From Himantopus leucocephalus (taxonomy: Eukaryota > Chordata > Aves > Charadriiformes > Recurvirostridae), in assembly GCA_003993805.1 (NCBI GenBank), contig RSEF01000001.1, positions 143,666,213 to 143,730,212 on the forward strand: 64,000 bases of DNA, given 5' to 3'. This document shows, piece by piece, positions 1 through 11,600 of the stretch; the stretch's first letter is position 1, and each line of letters starts with the position of its first letter. The notes beneath the pieces were generated by a model that worked only from the letters and a program-made list of their open reading frames with translations, did not search any database and had not been told where the DNA came from. The translations under genes and the position numbers were made by a program.

Positions 1-42
1 TTAGTGTCATCTGCAAACTTACTGAGGGTGCACTCGATCCCC
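1..42 (-). mobile_element. CR1 LINE fragment cut by the window edge
   Basis: The first 42 bases match the complement of the CR1 segment that reads 'tcatctgcaaacttactgag', common in avian CR1 copies. The same orientation is seen in the CR1 copies at 23406, 54586 and 60853. The rest of the element lies outside the window or has been lost. Recognition is from memory of the family, not alignment. Confidence 0.7.
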
Positions 43-3000
43 AAACTCGATCCACAATCTTCTTTCTTTTCTTCTTTTTTTTAGCAATTGAATGTCATCA
101 AACCTTTCCTTTCTAATTCTCATAGACCATCAGATAATGGTCTTAAATGGTCTTAAAAAAAGCTTTTAGTTCTCAGGAAAGTTCTTGGCAGTAATTTGGG
201 CTGACGATAAACAAGCCTCCAGTAGCTACATTTAAAGACAGAAGAAAAGTCTTCACATCCTAAAATAGATATGCTTAAATGGGATGAAGGAACATAGCAA
301 TAAAACTACAACCACTACACTATTTCTTTCTTACAAATGGGTTCCCAACACAGTTTCTTTGTATGTGGAAGCTTGTTGACCTTCTACATAGACTCTAGTA
401 GGTGTGCCAGTTTTTAACTATTTATGAAAGCCTCATCATCAGTTTTGTTTCATTCCAGAAGAAGCTATGCTTGAACTGAATACATCCAACTTGAGAAGAA
501 ACACCACAAACCTAATTTTTCCTTGACACCTCATTACACTCACATACAGAATGGCAATAATCAGCACACTGACTTCTCATTCCACCTGGAAAGAATTAAT
601 TTATCCGCGGCTCTGTGGAGTTATTACTGGCAAAAGAAACACCAGTGACAAAACAGTCTTTAAGAGACCTTAAATACACGAGAGCCTCCTGTAGCAGAAG
701 GAAAAAAGTAATGGGCCATATCAAGAAATTCAGTTTACCTATGGGCTTGTTTGAAATCTCACCAGTGTGAAGTATTCACAGTCATAAAAATAGATTTTAC
801 TGAGATGTTTGACTTTCTATGATCTTGCTGAATATCTAACAAGAAGGGAAGCTGACACTACATATGGCAAATGAAACTGTTAATGCAGTAGAGCCTTGTT
901 TTCATAGCTAAAGAAAAATAAAAGCTACTTTTATTTTCACCTGAGCAAACTACTATAAGAACAAGACAGGAAAGTTTTATGATGAGGTAAATCAGCAAAG
1001 GCTAGCCCCAAGTAGCATACAAGTTGTGAGCCCTACTTGCTTAGTGTGCACAGGAGTTTGAAGAAGGTGAAGGAACAGTCAGATGAGACTCAGTGAACAG
1101 ACTATTGCCCCCTTCAGACCAAGAGCATATAAATTTACACCATGTTTAATTTTAGTCTTACTTGTCACGATCCATAAACTAACAACTTTGGCCCCTAAGC
1201 TTTAAAACCTATCACAAATAAAGTCCAGTTGAAATCTTGCAGTCCAGTTTCAAACACTGCATTCATTCCATGAGGCAGCACATTACTCAGCCCCTGGAGA
1301 CAAAGCCGTGATGACCACATATTGACAGAACTGATCAGTCTTAGTCTTATGTATAACAAAATTCAGTATCCTTGTAGGAACCATGATGATACAGCTTAGC
1401 TTACAGCCTATCCACAGCTGTTGGCACAATTTTAATGGAAAAGAAAAAATTAATTGGCGCTAGCTTCCACCTCATGGTTATACAAAGTCCATCTGTATCT
1501 TGTAACATAACTGCTTGAAACATTTTAGGAGTCTCATTTCCAACTTAACACAGGACAGGCAAGCAAGGCCTTTGTTTATTCAGCAAATGCACAAGCTAAG
1601 ATGAAAATGTATAACTAGAAAGAGGACACTTTCTGCAGGATTCAGAGGATGATATTCAGAGGATAAATAGGTAGGGACGTCTTCTACTTATCACCACAGC
1701 TGTCAGTTTTAACACAGACTGAACACNAGAAGTCATGCTCGTCTCTTATTCAGCATACCTTTTCCACATTTACTGCTCACGTATTCTGCAGCAGCTACCT
1801 TGCACTTGCACCAGTGCTCTGGCATCTAAGTTGAAACAGCAAGGCAAAAAGTTCACAGATTTCTGACACCTCTTTTGTACCTGCTCTTTGAATACAGTAG
1901 CTGAAATTCTGTATGCCTGAAACCAAGATTCAGATAGATTTTCTGATTTATAGGTATGCAAAATCCAAGTCACAATGAAGCCCTCAAATAGTATTAAGTA
2001 GTCCCCAAGGCAAGGCTCCTTTATATAAGACATTTAAAATTGAATGAGACATATCACTGGAGAGCATATTGTAGAACAAACTTGTGTCCTCACTGGGTTG
2101 GAGAGGAAGGAAGGAAGAAAAATGAATGTCCCAGTTTTAACAAGAATGCACAATGTTTTGCAGTTACAAATAATTTGGCATTTCATGAGCACAAATAAGA
2201 AATGCCCAGGGGAATGGAGGAGAGGCACAGATTCAAACAGTGCCCCAGTAGAGAGAAGGCAGTGGCTGTCACGCCACTTGCATGAAGGGCACACAATACT
2301 CCAGTGAATTACAGCGTAATGTGTTTTGTTTCTGCTCAGCACATTTCACATGCCCTTCATGAAAACAAAAAAAGCACTGCTCAGTCCAGCACTGGAAGCC
2401 AATGAAAACAGGCAAAAGTTGAATCCTGTCATCCGTGTGGAGATGCATTACAACATGACAAGCATCCACAAGCAATAAATTTGTAATGCAAGAAGGAATC
2501 ATAATTCAAGGCCTGCCCCAGCATATTTCAGGTTAGAGCTTGAAACTGTCCGAAAGCCAATGGTTCAAAAATTTTCAACACAGAAAAAAACAATTTTGAA
2601 ATGGGGTCATAGGTATAGACAAGGCTGACATGATGTGCTGCTCAGCTGTAAGCAGCACCTTTCACCTTAGTTTCAGAGATTTAATGGGCATGGAAGATGA
2701 AAAGCAAATGCAAGAAGAGGGATCTGTGAATGAAAAAAGAAAGAATGAATAAGGTTAGTTGTGACATTCTTCTCAGGTTAAGACCTTATTCAAAGACAAA
2801 GTAGTGTGGTGTTGAACAACATGTTCTGGGCTGAAAGACGGGCAAAATATTGGCTGTGGTTTGCTGTGCAAGCATCACGCACAAACCTGCAGCCTCATCT
2901 GATCAACAAAGTGCTCATCTTAAGTGAAATGACTTTCAAAGGAAAATCACAAAACATACAGAACACTTCCATAATTGTCCTTCTTATCCATATGAAAATG

Positions 3001-3540
3001 CTATGATCAGGAAGGGCATAAACCACAAAATAAAAAGTTCTTCAATTTTTTGCAAAACCATTGACATTTTTTTCTGATCAGAAATTAGTAAAAGAAAAAC
3101 TAAAAAGTGTAATGGCAACTTATATAAAAGGAAGGATAGATACAGGCCCCTCCAATCTACAATTAAACTTTGCCCTAATGGCAAGGTCACTGAGGCATCT
3201 CCAATTGAATTGAAATTGGAGACTCATAAAAAGTGTTTTCTCTGGAGAGATTACTAGTTTTAGAAAGATTCCCATTTTTAGTTCAGATAATATTTCATAA
3301 TATTAATTATATTATATTATTATATATTATTACACATATTCATAATATAATGATTCTGGAAAGAGTTCTTGAAGTAAAGTCTGATGACTTTTACTCTGCG
3401 TGACTAGAAAATGTCCATTGCTTACGGATCTTTTGAGCAACAGAAAAACAAGATAAATACATAGGACTACAGTGAAGCTGTGATCCCTAAAGTTTGGTTT
3501 TTTCTGAAGAAGAGATTCTAACAACGTCTTTGTGGGTTTC
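43..3540. other. Non-coding stretch, no gene recognised
   Basis: AT-rich sequence with stops in all frames and only short chance reading frames. One ambiguous base is at 1727. A very AT-rich run of TTA/TAT units lies at about 3300-3350. A purine-rich open stretch at 2671-2752 follows a fair splice acceptor but ends in a stop, and I do not call it a gene. No RNA gene or known repeat was recognised. Confidence 0.5.
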
Positions 3541-4286
3541 TGTTGCGAATCCTGAATTAGGATCCTGCCGAATATGCCAATTTGCCATGAATGGGCAATT
3601 TAGACTGCTTAAAGAATCACTGCCAAAGGTATCGGGAAAAGTGTTTTTACTGAACTAGGATGTTATAAAAGTATGACTTAATATTCGATGGCAAGGTTCA
3701 CTCTATTACTGTATTGCACAAAGGATATAACAATGGTTCAAAACTACCAAGACAGAATCAAAGTTATCAAGACAAAATCTTAGTGCACTACAATACAAGG
3801 TTATGTGCAATATCAGTCACTTACTAAAGATCTGCCGTTGGTAAGAGGTGCCTCTGCCTCGAGAAGCAATGTTGAGAGGTGTCCCCGCTCAAAATCACCA
3901 CCATGCAGCCACGCTGCCTAGCAGGGAGAGCTGAAAGTAGGGTCACTTGGGCTGTCATATTTATGGAATAAAGTGGTCGGCTCGTAGTCAAATTACATGC
4001 ACTGGGAAAGGTGTGCATGAGACTTCTTGTAACCACAACTTTCTTTGTTCCTTGATAAATGAGTCTTGCGAAAGCCACCCGTTATTCGTGTGTTAACTGC
4101 ATGATCGGTGTTCCAAGCTCATATGCATCGATGCTCACTGTGTCACCTTGTTCCTTTGTGGGTTTTCAGGGAACAGATTGGAACTAGAGGAGTTCTTGGC
4201 CCAGCTACAGCTCAGGCCTTTACCTCCTTTGGAGCCTGTACTGGACTACTACTACTTTGGTTAAGGGGTCAAATGCACCCATCACA
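3541..4286 (-). mobile_element. Solo LTR of an avian endogenous retrovirus, antisense
   Basis: The block starts with TG (TGTTGCGAATCC) and ends with CA (CCCATCACA), the usual LTR termini. Its text resembles an LTR family I have seen repeatedly in bird genomes. Recognisable parts are the run around 'gatggcaaggttcactctat' and the one around 'gatctgccgttggtaagagg'. The family reads on the minus strand, so the 5' end is near 4286. No retroviral gag, pol or env reading frame is next to it, so it is best read as a solo LTR left by recombination between two LTRs. I could not find a convincing target-site duplication. The open frames inside it (minus 3824-4078, plus 4108-4296) are part of the LTR and not genes. 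Boundaries are uncertain by a few bases. Confidence 0.7.
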
Positions 4287-5268
4287 TAATTTCTAGGCTT
4301 ATTCTTCCAATACATTCCAGTCTGGGTACAAACCTCTCCCTACTGAAGTCATTAGGAGTTTCATTATTAAGTTCAGTCATGCAAGAACTTTAATGAAATT
4401 ATATAGGAAGGAACATTTCCTAGTTTTTGTATTTGATGTCTTGATTATTCAACCTGCCATCTGAAGTAAGTTATTCCTAACATTTAATAAAAAGGAAAGT
4501 TCTATAAGACGTATTTCATTGCCATTCTACTGACAATGAAAGAAGCAAAAAAAAGGTTAGTTAACTCTCACAGAAACTGGAGTGCTACTGAGTGTAAAGT
4601 ACTAAAAACCTGAGAGCGTGTTTGTGGGGGCAGGCAAGAGTAGGTTACACTAAGGAGGTTCATTTTTGAATGCCTATAGAAGTAATTTATTGGGTAAAAA
4701 AAGCAGCTGATTTTTCACACAGACCTTTTCTGGTAGATTATAAAAACAATTTTCTTTTTTCCAGAATTCATGTAAAGTATAGCTGCATGGGAAAATATAC
4801 TATATCTGTTGAAAACAAATCTCATAGCCACATTCAGAAGAAATAATGGTCCTGTCCACTGCTATAAGAGGATGCCCTGGTGTTAGCTCCAGAGCTACTG
4901 GTGAACATGTAATTATTGAAGCAGTGTATATTTTAAACGTACCTTAATAACTCCCCACTACAAACGTTTTTACCTGCAGCTAGCAAAGTGTTTTGTCCAT
5001 ACTAGGTAAGAGCCCCTACCTTCCCTTTGCCCCAACAAACTGTTTCCTTATCTGTAGAGAGCAGTGACAGAGGGTCAGACCTGCTCTGCTGGCACAAGAA
5101 TCCTCCCCTTTCTTTTCTGATTTTCCTTTCACCATCCTCCTTTCTCCCTAATGCTTCTCTCCTTTGTTTTATTTTCTAAGGGTTCATAAATCTTAAGGAA
5201 GATCCAAGAGTGTAACTGGTGATATACAAATGTCAAACAACCCTCTTTTTCCCCTTCCCTGATCCCAG
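4287..5268. other. Non-coding stretch with one possible micro-exon
   Basis: Nothing here is recognised as a gene or repeat. A 26-nt segment at 4980-5005 sits between a fair acceptor (tacctgcag) and a good donor (gtaaga). It is open in only one frame and ends in the phase the 5269 candidate needs. A segment this short matches by chance too easily, so it is noted but not called. Confidence 0.4.
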
Positions 5269-5332
5269 AGAGCTCACAATACAGCAGAGATACCGAAGGA
5301 CTCACTTCAGGAGGGCCAGCCATCACAAAGCA
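5269..5332 (+). CDS. Possible upstream coding exon of the split gene (weak)
   Basis: 64 nt between a strong pyrimidine-rich acceptor (ccccttccctgatcccag) and a consensus donor (gtgagt). Taken with two bases from a preceding exon, it reads 21 codons without a stop, beginning ELTIQQRYRRTHF, and ends exactly on a codon boundary. That matches the start phase of the next candidate at 6142. The peptide is basic, with many Arg and His. A second frame is also open through this exon (it begins RAHNTAEIPK) but would end in phase 1 and not fit 6142. No start codon has been identified upstream. If the gene starts at the ATG at 26254, this and the next exon are false or belong to something else. Function unknown. 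Confidence 0.22.
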
Positions 5333-6141
5333 GTGAGTCTGCTCCTGAGACCAAGCAGGAAACAACCTGGCAAAACCACAAACCTGAGGGGGGATGAGGA
5401 AGTGTAAAGGTGATCCTACATCATGTGCCTGGCCAAGGGAGCTCCAGCCCTCTTAACGGCCCTGGTAAAACTGTACCCACAGCATGATGGGAATAGCGGC
5501 ATATACAGTTGTTCAGCAAACCAAAATAGCAGTGCAAGGCAGCTGGGAAGCTTCTCCTGAAGCACTCCTGTGTCCCAGTAACTCTCAACTGCTAGAAGAG
5601 GCCTCTGGGCAATGGGCAGCTGGATCTAACTTACAACAGATTGAGTCTTCACTCTTCCCTCCTACTCAGAAGAACCTGAGTAAAGCACCATTATCTTTTC
5701 ATCCATTAGTCTATTACTGTCCCCATAAAGGCATACCCCTTTTTTCCTTTGAAATTATTCCTGCTTATGTCACTCTGTGCCCACACTTTTTTTGACCATT
5801 TTCTTCAACCATAAGCCAGAGGAGCAAACTTTATTAAATCAGTGTTATCTCAGAAAAATATTGACAAAAGTTTCCTGCAAAAGGCCGATTTAAGCAGCAA
5901 TAATAATAATAATACGAAAGCACATGCTTTATAAGCTATTAATGGACACTGTGAATGGACTGAAGCCTCAAAGCTAAAATACAAATGTGCTTATCTGCTG
6001 GAGGTAGGTATCAATTACATTACAAATCATGTCAATGTCTCATATAAATTTTATCTTGTTTTAAACCTTATTTTGTTTAAGACTTTTGAAAAACATCATT
6101 TCTACTTCACCGAATCTTTCAATTTCTTTAACTTGTTATAG
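5333..6141. other. Non-coding stretch (candidate intron)
   Basis: A 103-codon open frame at 5484-5795 has no splice context or recognisable motif and I regard it as chance. A short AAT run (four units) is at about 5900. Nothing else recognised. Confidence 0.4.
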
Positions 6142-6268
6142 GAGAAAATAGCAGAAAAAACTGTGTCTTATTTAACTCAACATGGCCCGGCTCCTCTTCA
6201 AGGTGGGAATTACCCAACTTACAAATCTTTACAGTTCATGAGGTTCGCTTTCCACTTTGACACAGGTG
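6142..6268 (+). CDS. Possible upstream coding exon of the split gene (weak)
   Basis: 127 nt between acceptor 'tttaacttgttatag' and a strong donor (gtaagttt). The frame starting on the first base is open throughout, beginning EKIAEKTVSYLTQHGPAPLQ. It ends after one base of a codon (phase 1). A stop codon overlaps the acceptor, so the open frame starts exactly at the predicted exon edge. The phase fits both the upstream candidate (5269-5332) and a splice into the exon containing 26254 at the AG just before 26252. A second frame is open for most of the length, which lowers the weight of the evidence. An internal alternative donor (gtggga) lies at 6203. No protein family is recognised. Confidence 0.28.
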
Positions 6269-7197
6269 GTAAGTTTGCCCTTTTTCTTTTCTCCTGAGCT
6301 AGGTATCACACCAAATACCTGAGGTTTCCAAGGCAAAGTCATACAGAGGGGACAGCAGACTTCCTGGTGCGTCCTGGATTCACTGTATCTCTGAAACTGC
6401 CCTATGAAGAAAAACCATTTTCATTGTTACCGCCTTGAATCATTCCCACTGTGAGAATACTTTCTTCTTACAAAACGTTCCTTAGAGAAATGGAGACAAT
6501 TTACAATGAAACAGACCCTACAGACACCTAGACACAGAGCTGCTGGAGTAAAAAAGGCCTTCCCAACAAAGAAGCTCTAGGACATGCACTGTGTCAGTGA
6601 TGTACATCACCTGTCCAGCAGCCAAAACTGTAAAAGCAAATTGTGGAGGGAAGTCTTCTGCAAACTCCCAACCTCTGCTCCTCCTCCAGAGACTTTCCTC
6701 CACAACAATGGGAAACTCAACACAGTGGTATCACAGGCCTTCATACAGTACCTCAGGTCAGCCAGCTGAATGAAATCAGTTTCTCAACTGCTCTTGAAGA
6801 CAAGATTAGGCTACGCCTAGGGAACTGAAAAGTATGCAAGACCATTAAAAGACAATGAGATCACTGTTAACTGTACACAAATAAATTTAAATTCTCCTGC
6901 TCTGGTGCAGTATAAAGCACAAATCATTACATGAGACAGAAAATAAATTGTAAACAGACAACAAATGCAGCAGGAAGAGAAAGAAAACCATTCCACAACA
7001 ATTAAGCCACACAGATGGATAAATTTCTTTGCATCATTGATTCAGCTGGCTAAGGTCTTTAACCTTTGAGAGGCTGACCCAGGACTTGTCTAGGGCATAA
7101 AGGAGGATCTAGGAGGATCCAGAATTCTCTTTCCATTCTTCTGTTTCAAGTTAGCATTGCTGCATATCGGGGCATAATACCAACAAGGGAAAGAGGA
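6269..7197. other. Non-coding stretch, nothing recognised
   Basis: Several overlapping short open frames at 6518-6828 lie on both strands and none has splice context or recognisable motifs. No repeat family recognised. Confidence 0.45.
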
Positions 7198-7365
7198 TGA
7201 TCCTGTGGCTAAAGTACAAGACTAGGAGTGAAAAAAAGTTGGAACTTCTCAGCTCTGAGGCAAACTTAGTAATGTGGCTTTAGGCAAAGAATATAGTCTC
7301 CATGTTCCCACTTTCCATCTCTATGAAAAGGTGGTAACATACCTCGTCTCCCTTCAAAGTTACAC
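7198..7365 (+). repeat. Ancient MIR-type SINE relic
   Basis: The order of recognisable pieces follows an amniote MIR. First comes a tRNA-like head (ggatgatcctgtggctaaag), then 'actaggagt', 'cagctctgag' and the core-like 'aatgtggctttaggcaaag'. These are followed by 'catgttcccactttccatct' and 'gtggtaacatacctcg'. They correspond to the familiar 'gtgaccttgggcaagtcac ... cctcagtttcc ... ggataataatacctac' stretch. Divergence is high, as expected for an element older than birds. Recognised by eye, not aligned. Confidence 0.62.
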
Positions 7366-8237
7366 GCACATAGTTTTATTCACCTGAGTGCTCCATCTGG
7401 TCTGTAGCACACTAGTGTTCATATTTAAGCTACCTGGGAAGGCAGGGTGTATTTTAAATAAATGAACATCATTTACCAGAGGTTGATCTTTGTAAACAGT
7501 TTATTGTTTTCCTGCATAAATGAAGATTTAATTTCTTCCTGTTGACGTATCCTTGGCCGAATGGATAGAGTGTGACTTTCACAGAGCAAGGGAGTGATAG
7601 ACCCTCTCTCTGACTCACTGAATGTTTACTCACATATTTCACACAAAATGCAATGAAGCAAACTCTAGTGAGTGAGGGGGATCCATGTCAATATATCTTA
7701 TACCATGATGACTATGGAGAGGAGAAGTACTCTGCTTTCCACACCAATTTTGACCCAAAGAAGCACTTTAAAACTAGATCTAAGAAGCAGGGACGGGAAG
7801 AGAAGGGGAAAAGGGAAAGAAACAAAGCAGGATAGGAGGTGTGTATGAGTAGTTGAATTCTGCAGGAGGAGAGGAGAGAGTAAAACAAAGAATTCAATGC
7901 AATCTGTATTTGCTATTATGATACTGCATTTGAAGCTTGGAACACTGAAGAGTCAAGAAGCGAGTGAAGCACTATTAAAAAACCTGTCTGTGTTTCCAAA
8001 AGTGCTTAGACCTAATCGGCTTTTACGTACCCATTTTTTCCCTTCTCCAGTTACCAACTGCAAAGTTACACTGTGAAGGACAGCAAAGTTCCTCCTATAG
8101 TACTGTTTAAAGGGACTCAGAAACATTGTAATGACCCTAAGTTGGAACCACTTCACACTTCCACTGTCAGTCTTGTACTTGGCTAAAAAAAGAAGAGGAG
8201 AAAGAAATACATTCAAATGCGCATCTTTATTTTAGGC
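7366..8237. other. Non-coding stretch, nothing firm recognised
   Basis: The purine-rich segment around 7780-7880 gives open frames on both strands that look like composition effects. A short 'ggccgaatggatagag' at 7555 resembles a tRNA-like SINE head, but the rest does not fit. Confidence 0.4.
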
Positions 8238-8400
8238 ATGTATTTTCACTATCTTCTTGCAAACGCCACTTTTTGTCCCTGTCTTGTACTTTGATTGTAA
8301 GTTCTCCATGGCAGGAACCATTTTCATTCCCTGCCTAGCACAATGGCGTGCTCTCCATGGTGGTTTTAACAGTCAAGAGCTACAGCATATATAAATAGCA
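8238..8400 (+). repeat. L2/MIR-type 3' tail relic
   Basis: Contains 'ttgattgtaagttctccatg', 'gcaggaaccattttcattcc', 'gcctagcacaatgg' and 'ctacagcatatataaa' in that order. This is the order of the common amniote L2/MIR tail (attgtaagctctttggggcag ... gcctagcacaatgggg ... gctactgtaatacaaata). The segment also shows a strong acceptor and a gtaagt donor that mimic an exon. The repeat explanation is preferred because the text continues past the supposed donor. Confidence 0.58.
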
Positions 8401-8567
8401 AACAAATATTTAGGATTGGTCATTATAATCACCTTCATGCTCAGAACTGTCATAATGTGTTTGTAGATGCTTCTTCCTCCACGCTACCCAGTATAAAGCC
8501 TTCACTGTGGAGTGTCAGGCAAGCCCTGGTATTGCATAACAAGGCACCACTTCTGACAAAGACGTAT

Positions 8568-8607
8568 GAGGAAGATGAAGGAGCAAAGAGGAAGATGAAG
8601 GAGCAAA
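8568..8607. repeat. Perfect 20-bp tandem duplication
   Basis: The unit gaggaagatgaaggagcaaa occurs twice back to back with no mismatch. It is purine-only apart from one T and one C per unit. This is consistent with a recent slippage or small duplication event. Confidence 0.95.
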
Positions 8608-11600
8608 GAAGTGCTTAACTTTCCAGCAGGTAGATGTTAACCCACAGAAAGCCTACTCCCACCAATAAGACTGCACATGGCAGTCTGGAAATGTTAAAGA
8701 GCTTCAAGTCTCAGCCCAGTCTTAGGCTGAAACTTGGCAGCTCCAGAGGGAAATCAGGACACGGCCAGATGGGAAGAGAGGTGAGACAGAGCCAAGAGTC
8801 CAGAGGGAGGGGAGCTGGCAGCCAGGAAACAAAACCTTGGTTTAACTACATAAAAAGCATCCTGTAATGTTTCCATCTGTCTTCCTCACTATTTTGTAAT
8901 TTTTCCACAGTAATCTTTCCACCAGAACATGGCAACACTGTACCTCAGAGCTGAAGTCCCATGTTCAGTGCTCCAGTGCAGAAGCAAAGGAAAAGAGCCA
9001 GTGGAGTTGGTGACTTGGCCATGGCTTAGCAACAATAGAAAGATGACAGTTTAATTCAGTTGTTGCTTCCATGGAAAAAAAAAGGCAAAAATCCCACAGA
9101 AAATCCATTTTGGGTGTCTACCTCTGCACCCTAGTGTGCTGTTCCTTCTTATTTCATGTATTTAGTTTTCCTCTCAGGCTTGTTCTGGAGTGAGTTTACT
9201 AGACCCTTCCAAGTTACAGTCCAGTGTTGGTTCACTCTAGTGAGGAACCACTCTGTCTGGACAGTATGCATAATATTTTGTACTACTTTGGTTCACCACC
9301 AAACATTCATCAAATGCTACATGCCCATGAAAGCACCAGTATGGGAGTCAGTCACAGCTAATCGGAGGCAATTTGATCTGGCAGAAAAAATTCTTTGTCT
9401 TAAGACCATCTAGCCCTAGTATACTGGCCAGAAGACAATCCAGCCATGGTCAATGTTATCAGAAGGGGCCTAGTTGGTGCTAGAAAATATCTGCCACAAG
9501 CAATGTGGATGCAATCTATTCTACCTCCCCCTTTTTATCAATACAGTTATAGCTACAGACGTGTTAGTTAAGTTCCTGCTATCAGTTGTCATCTGGAGGA
9601 GCCTCCCACTCCACTGATTGATTATAGCGGGAGTTTAAGGAGTCCAGTCTCCTAACTTAATCATCTGAATGAGTTGCCTGAAGAAGAACACTCTGAATAC
9701 TTCCTTTCTGTGACTAAACTCATGGCATTTATTCCTATTGAAATGAACGTGAGAAATCCAGACAGGATTTTGCACTGGGATGCAACAAGGACATTACCTG
9801 CAAGAACAGCTGAAAAAAAAAGTGGTGTAGAATTACAGTATCTTTTCTTTATGCTTGAATTCATTAACCATGAGCTTCATGCAGGACATTCCATTGCAGA
9901 ATCTTCAAGTGTTTAGGAAACCTTTGAACATTCGATGGCTGAAGATAGCATTATTGTTGACCTAGTACATGGCAAGCCAAAGATCACAAAGCACATTTCA
10001 GGCTACGCTGAGAATGAGCCCTGATTCTCCTGGTTTCCAAACATGCTGTTTAGGTATAAAGCCTAGTTGCTCTCTGAGGAGCAAAACCAATGTGAAATGT
10101 GAAACAGATAATATATGCTTTTCTCTCTAGCAAAAGATTCGCGGGTAAATTAAAAGCCTTTAATACACAGCTTTTAGCAGGAAAAAAACCCTTCCTGGTA
10201 AATTTAAAATTTTTAAGCATCATGTCTTGGCTTAATCAAGGTTATATTAGAACAGGTCTAGCAAATTCCAAGAGTCAGGCAGTTCTCAAAATATTTCTGA
10301 AGAACAGATTTTTTAAATTATTTTTTTAAAGCCTCTGCATCCCATGGAATGACACTAATTCTTTTAGTAGAGATTAGACAAATATATATTTAGTTTAAGA
10401 TAGGAGAGCTAGAAAAAAGAAACAAAACAACACTGCAGTTCACTCAATATAACAAAATATATAGTTTACACTTTACTGTGGGGATATCTGTCAGGATACA
10501 GACTTTGCAAGTGTCACTGTTAGACCAAAACATTATGATCAGTTGTCTCAAGAACAGTGTTGAATAGAGTTTCTGGGAGCAGAGACAGTAAGAAAGGCTA
10601 AGTAGAGGCAAGGCACTGAAAGAGAATTAAGGCACAACAGAACCATAAGAACATGAAAATCTGGTAGACAGTCACCAGAACCGGAATAACATATAGCCTT
10701 ACAAAGCTTGATGGAAAGACAGGAATAAAACCCTGAAACAAAAATTAAAAGGAAAAGGGCCATTTCAGAAGAGTGCAAGTATTCTGAAACAGATGGTCTT
10801 TGGAAAGAGAGACAAGACTAGGAAAAGAGGATGAGCAGATGTTATCAATGCTTCATCTGAATGATTGGTAGTACTAAATTCTACACCAAAACTAGGATTG
10901 ATGGGAAAAATTACATCATCACCAAGGAAAGGCATGCGTCATTACCAGAGCACGCTCACATGTCTAGACATGCGCTTAGATAGCCGGAGCCAAAGACAAA
11001 TTTGGAAGTCAGATGGAATGCAGAGGAGTCAAAATAAATGAAGCAGAACCAGCCATATGAAAGCAGATGGTTCGAGATGCTGCTGGACAGACCTGATTCC
11101 TGCCTCAATGTCATTGCAAGAGTAGTGCCGTGGGGATGCAGAAAGTGACTAATTAGAACACTTCTCTGCAAGCAGATTTTTTGACCGTCCCTGGTGCTTC
11201 ATTTCCAGTGAGAACAGTAAGTCTTACGCACATGGTTGGGATTCACTGTAAGGAGTTTTCAAGAAAAGGAGCTGTTTTAGTCCACTTCTTTTCAAACTGT
11301 AACACACACAGTGAAATCTTAATTCTGCAAAGGCCTCGACACTGAGAATTCCCTCCTCCTTTATTTTATTTTTCAGGGTCCTTCCCTCCTCAGTTTCTTC
11401 CTTTCCAAAAGCCCAACTGCTTTGAAAGCTTTACTGATTGATTCAGCACTGAATTAGCTACTACTGAAAGTTCAGCTGCGAACACATCCAGTGCTCTTGA
11501 AGTGACAAACACAAGTGGGACTGTCAGAAACTGTCATGCCTGGAACTCCCCTACTCGTTTCAAGCTTAATGAGCTGCACTATCCCAAAGAAATTACTGAC

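Noticed and set aside
2671..2752. Purine-rich open stretch after the acceptor caccttag, with MGMEDEKQMQEE and a gttagt donor
   Set aside because: A TAA lies just before the donor in the only long frame, and the alternative donor (gtgaat) is weak. It could be a first exon but nothing else supports it.
3824..4296. Open frames on both strands within the antisense LTR
   Set aside because: Explained by the LTR. The 84-codon minus frame has splice-like edges but no recognisable coding content.
4980..5005. 26-nt possible micro-exon with good splice sites
   Set aside because: Phase fits the 5269 candidate, but a segment this short has too high a chance of matching by accident.
8236..8297. Exon-like segment with strong acceptor and gtaagt donor
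   Set aside because: Better explained as part of the L2/MIR-type tail, whose text continues through the supposed donor.
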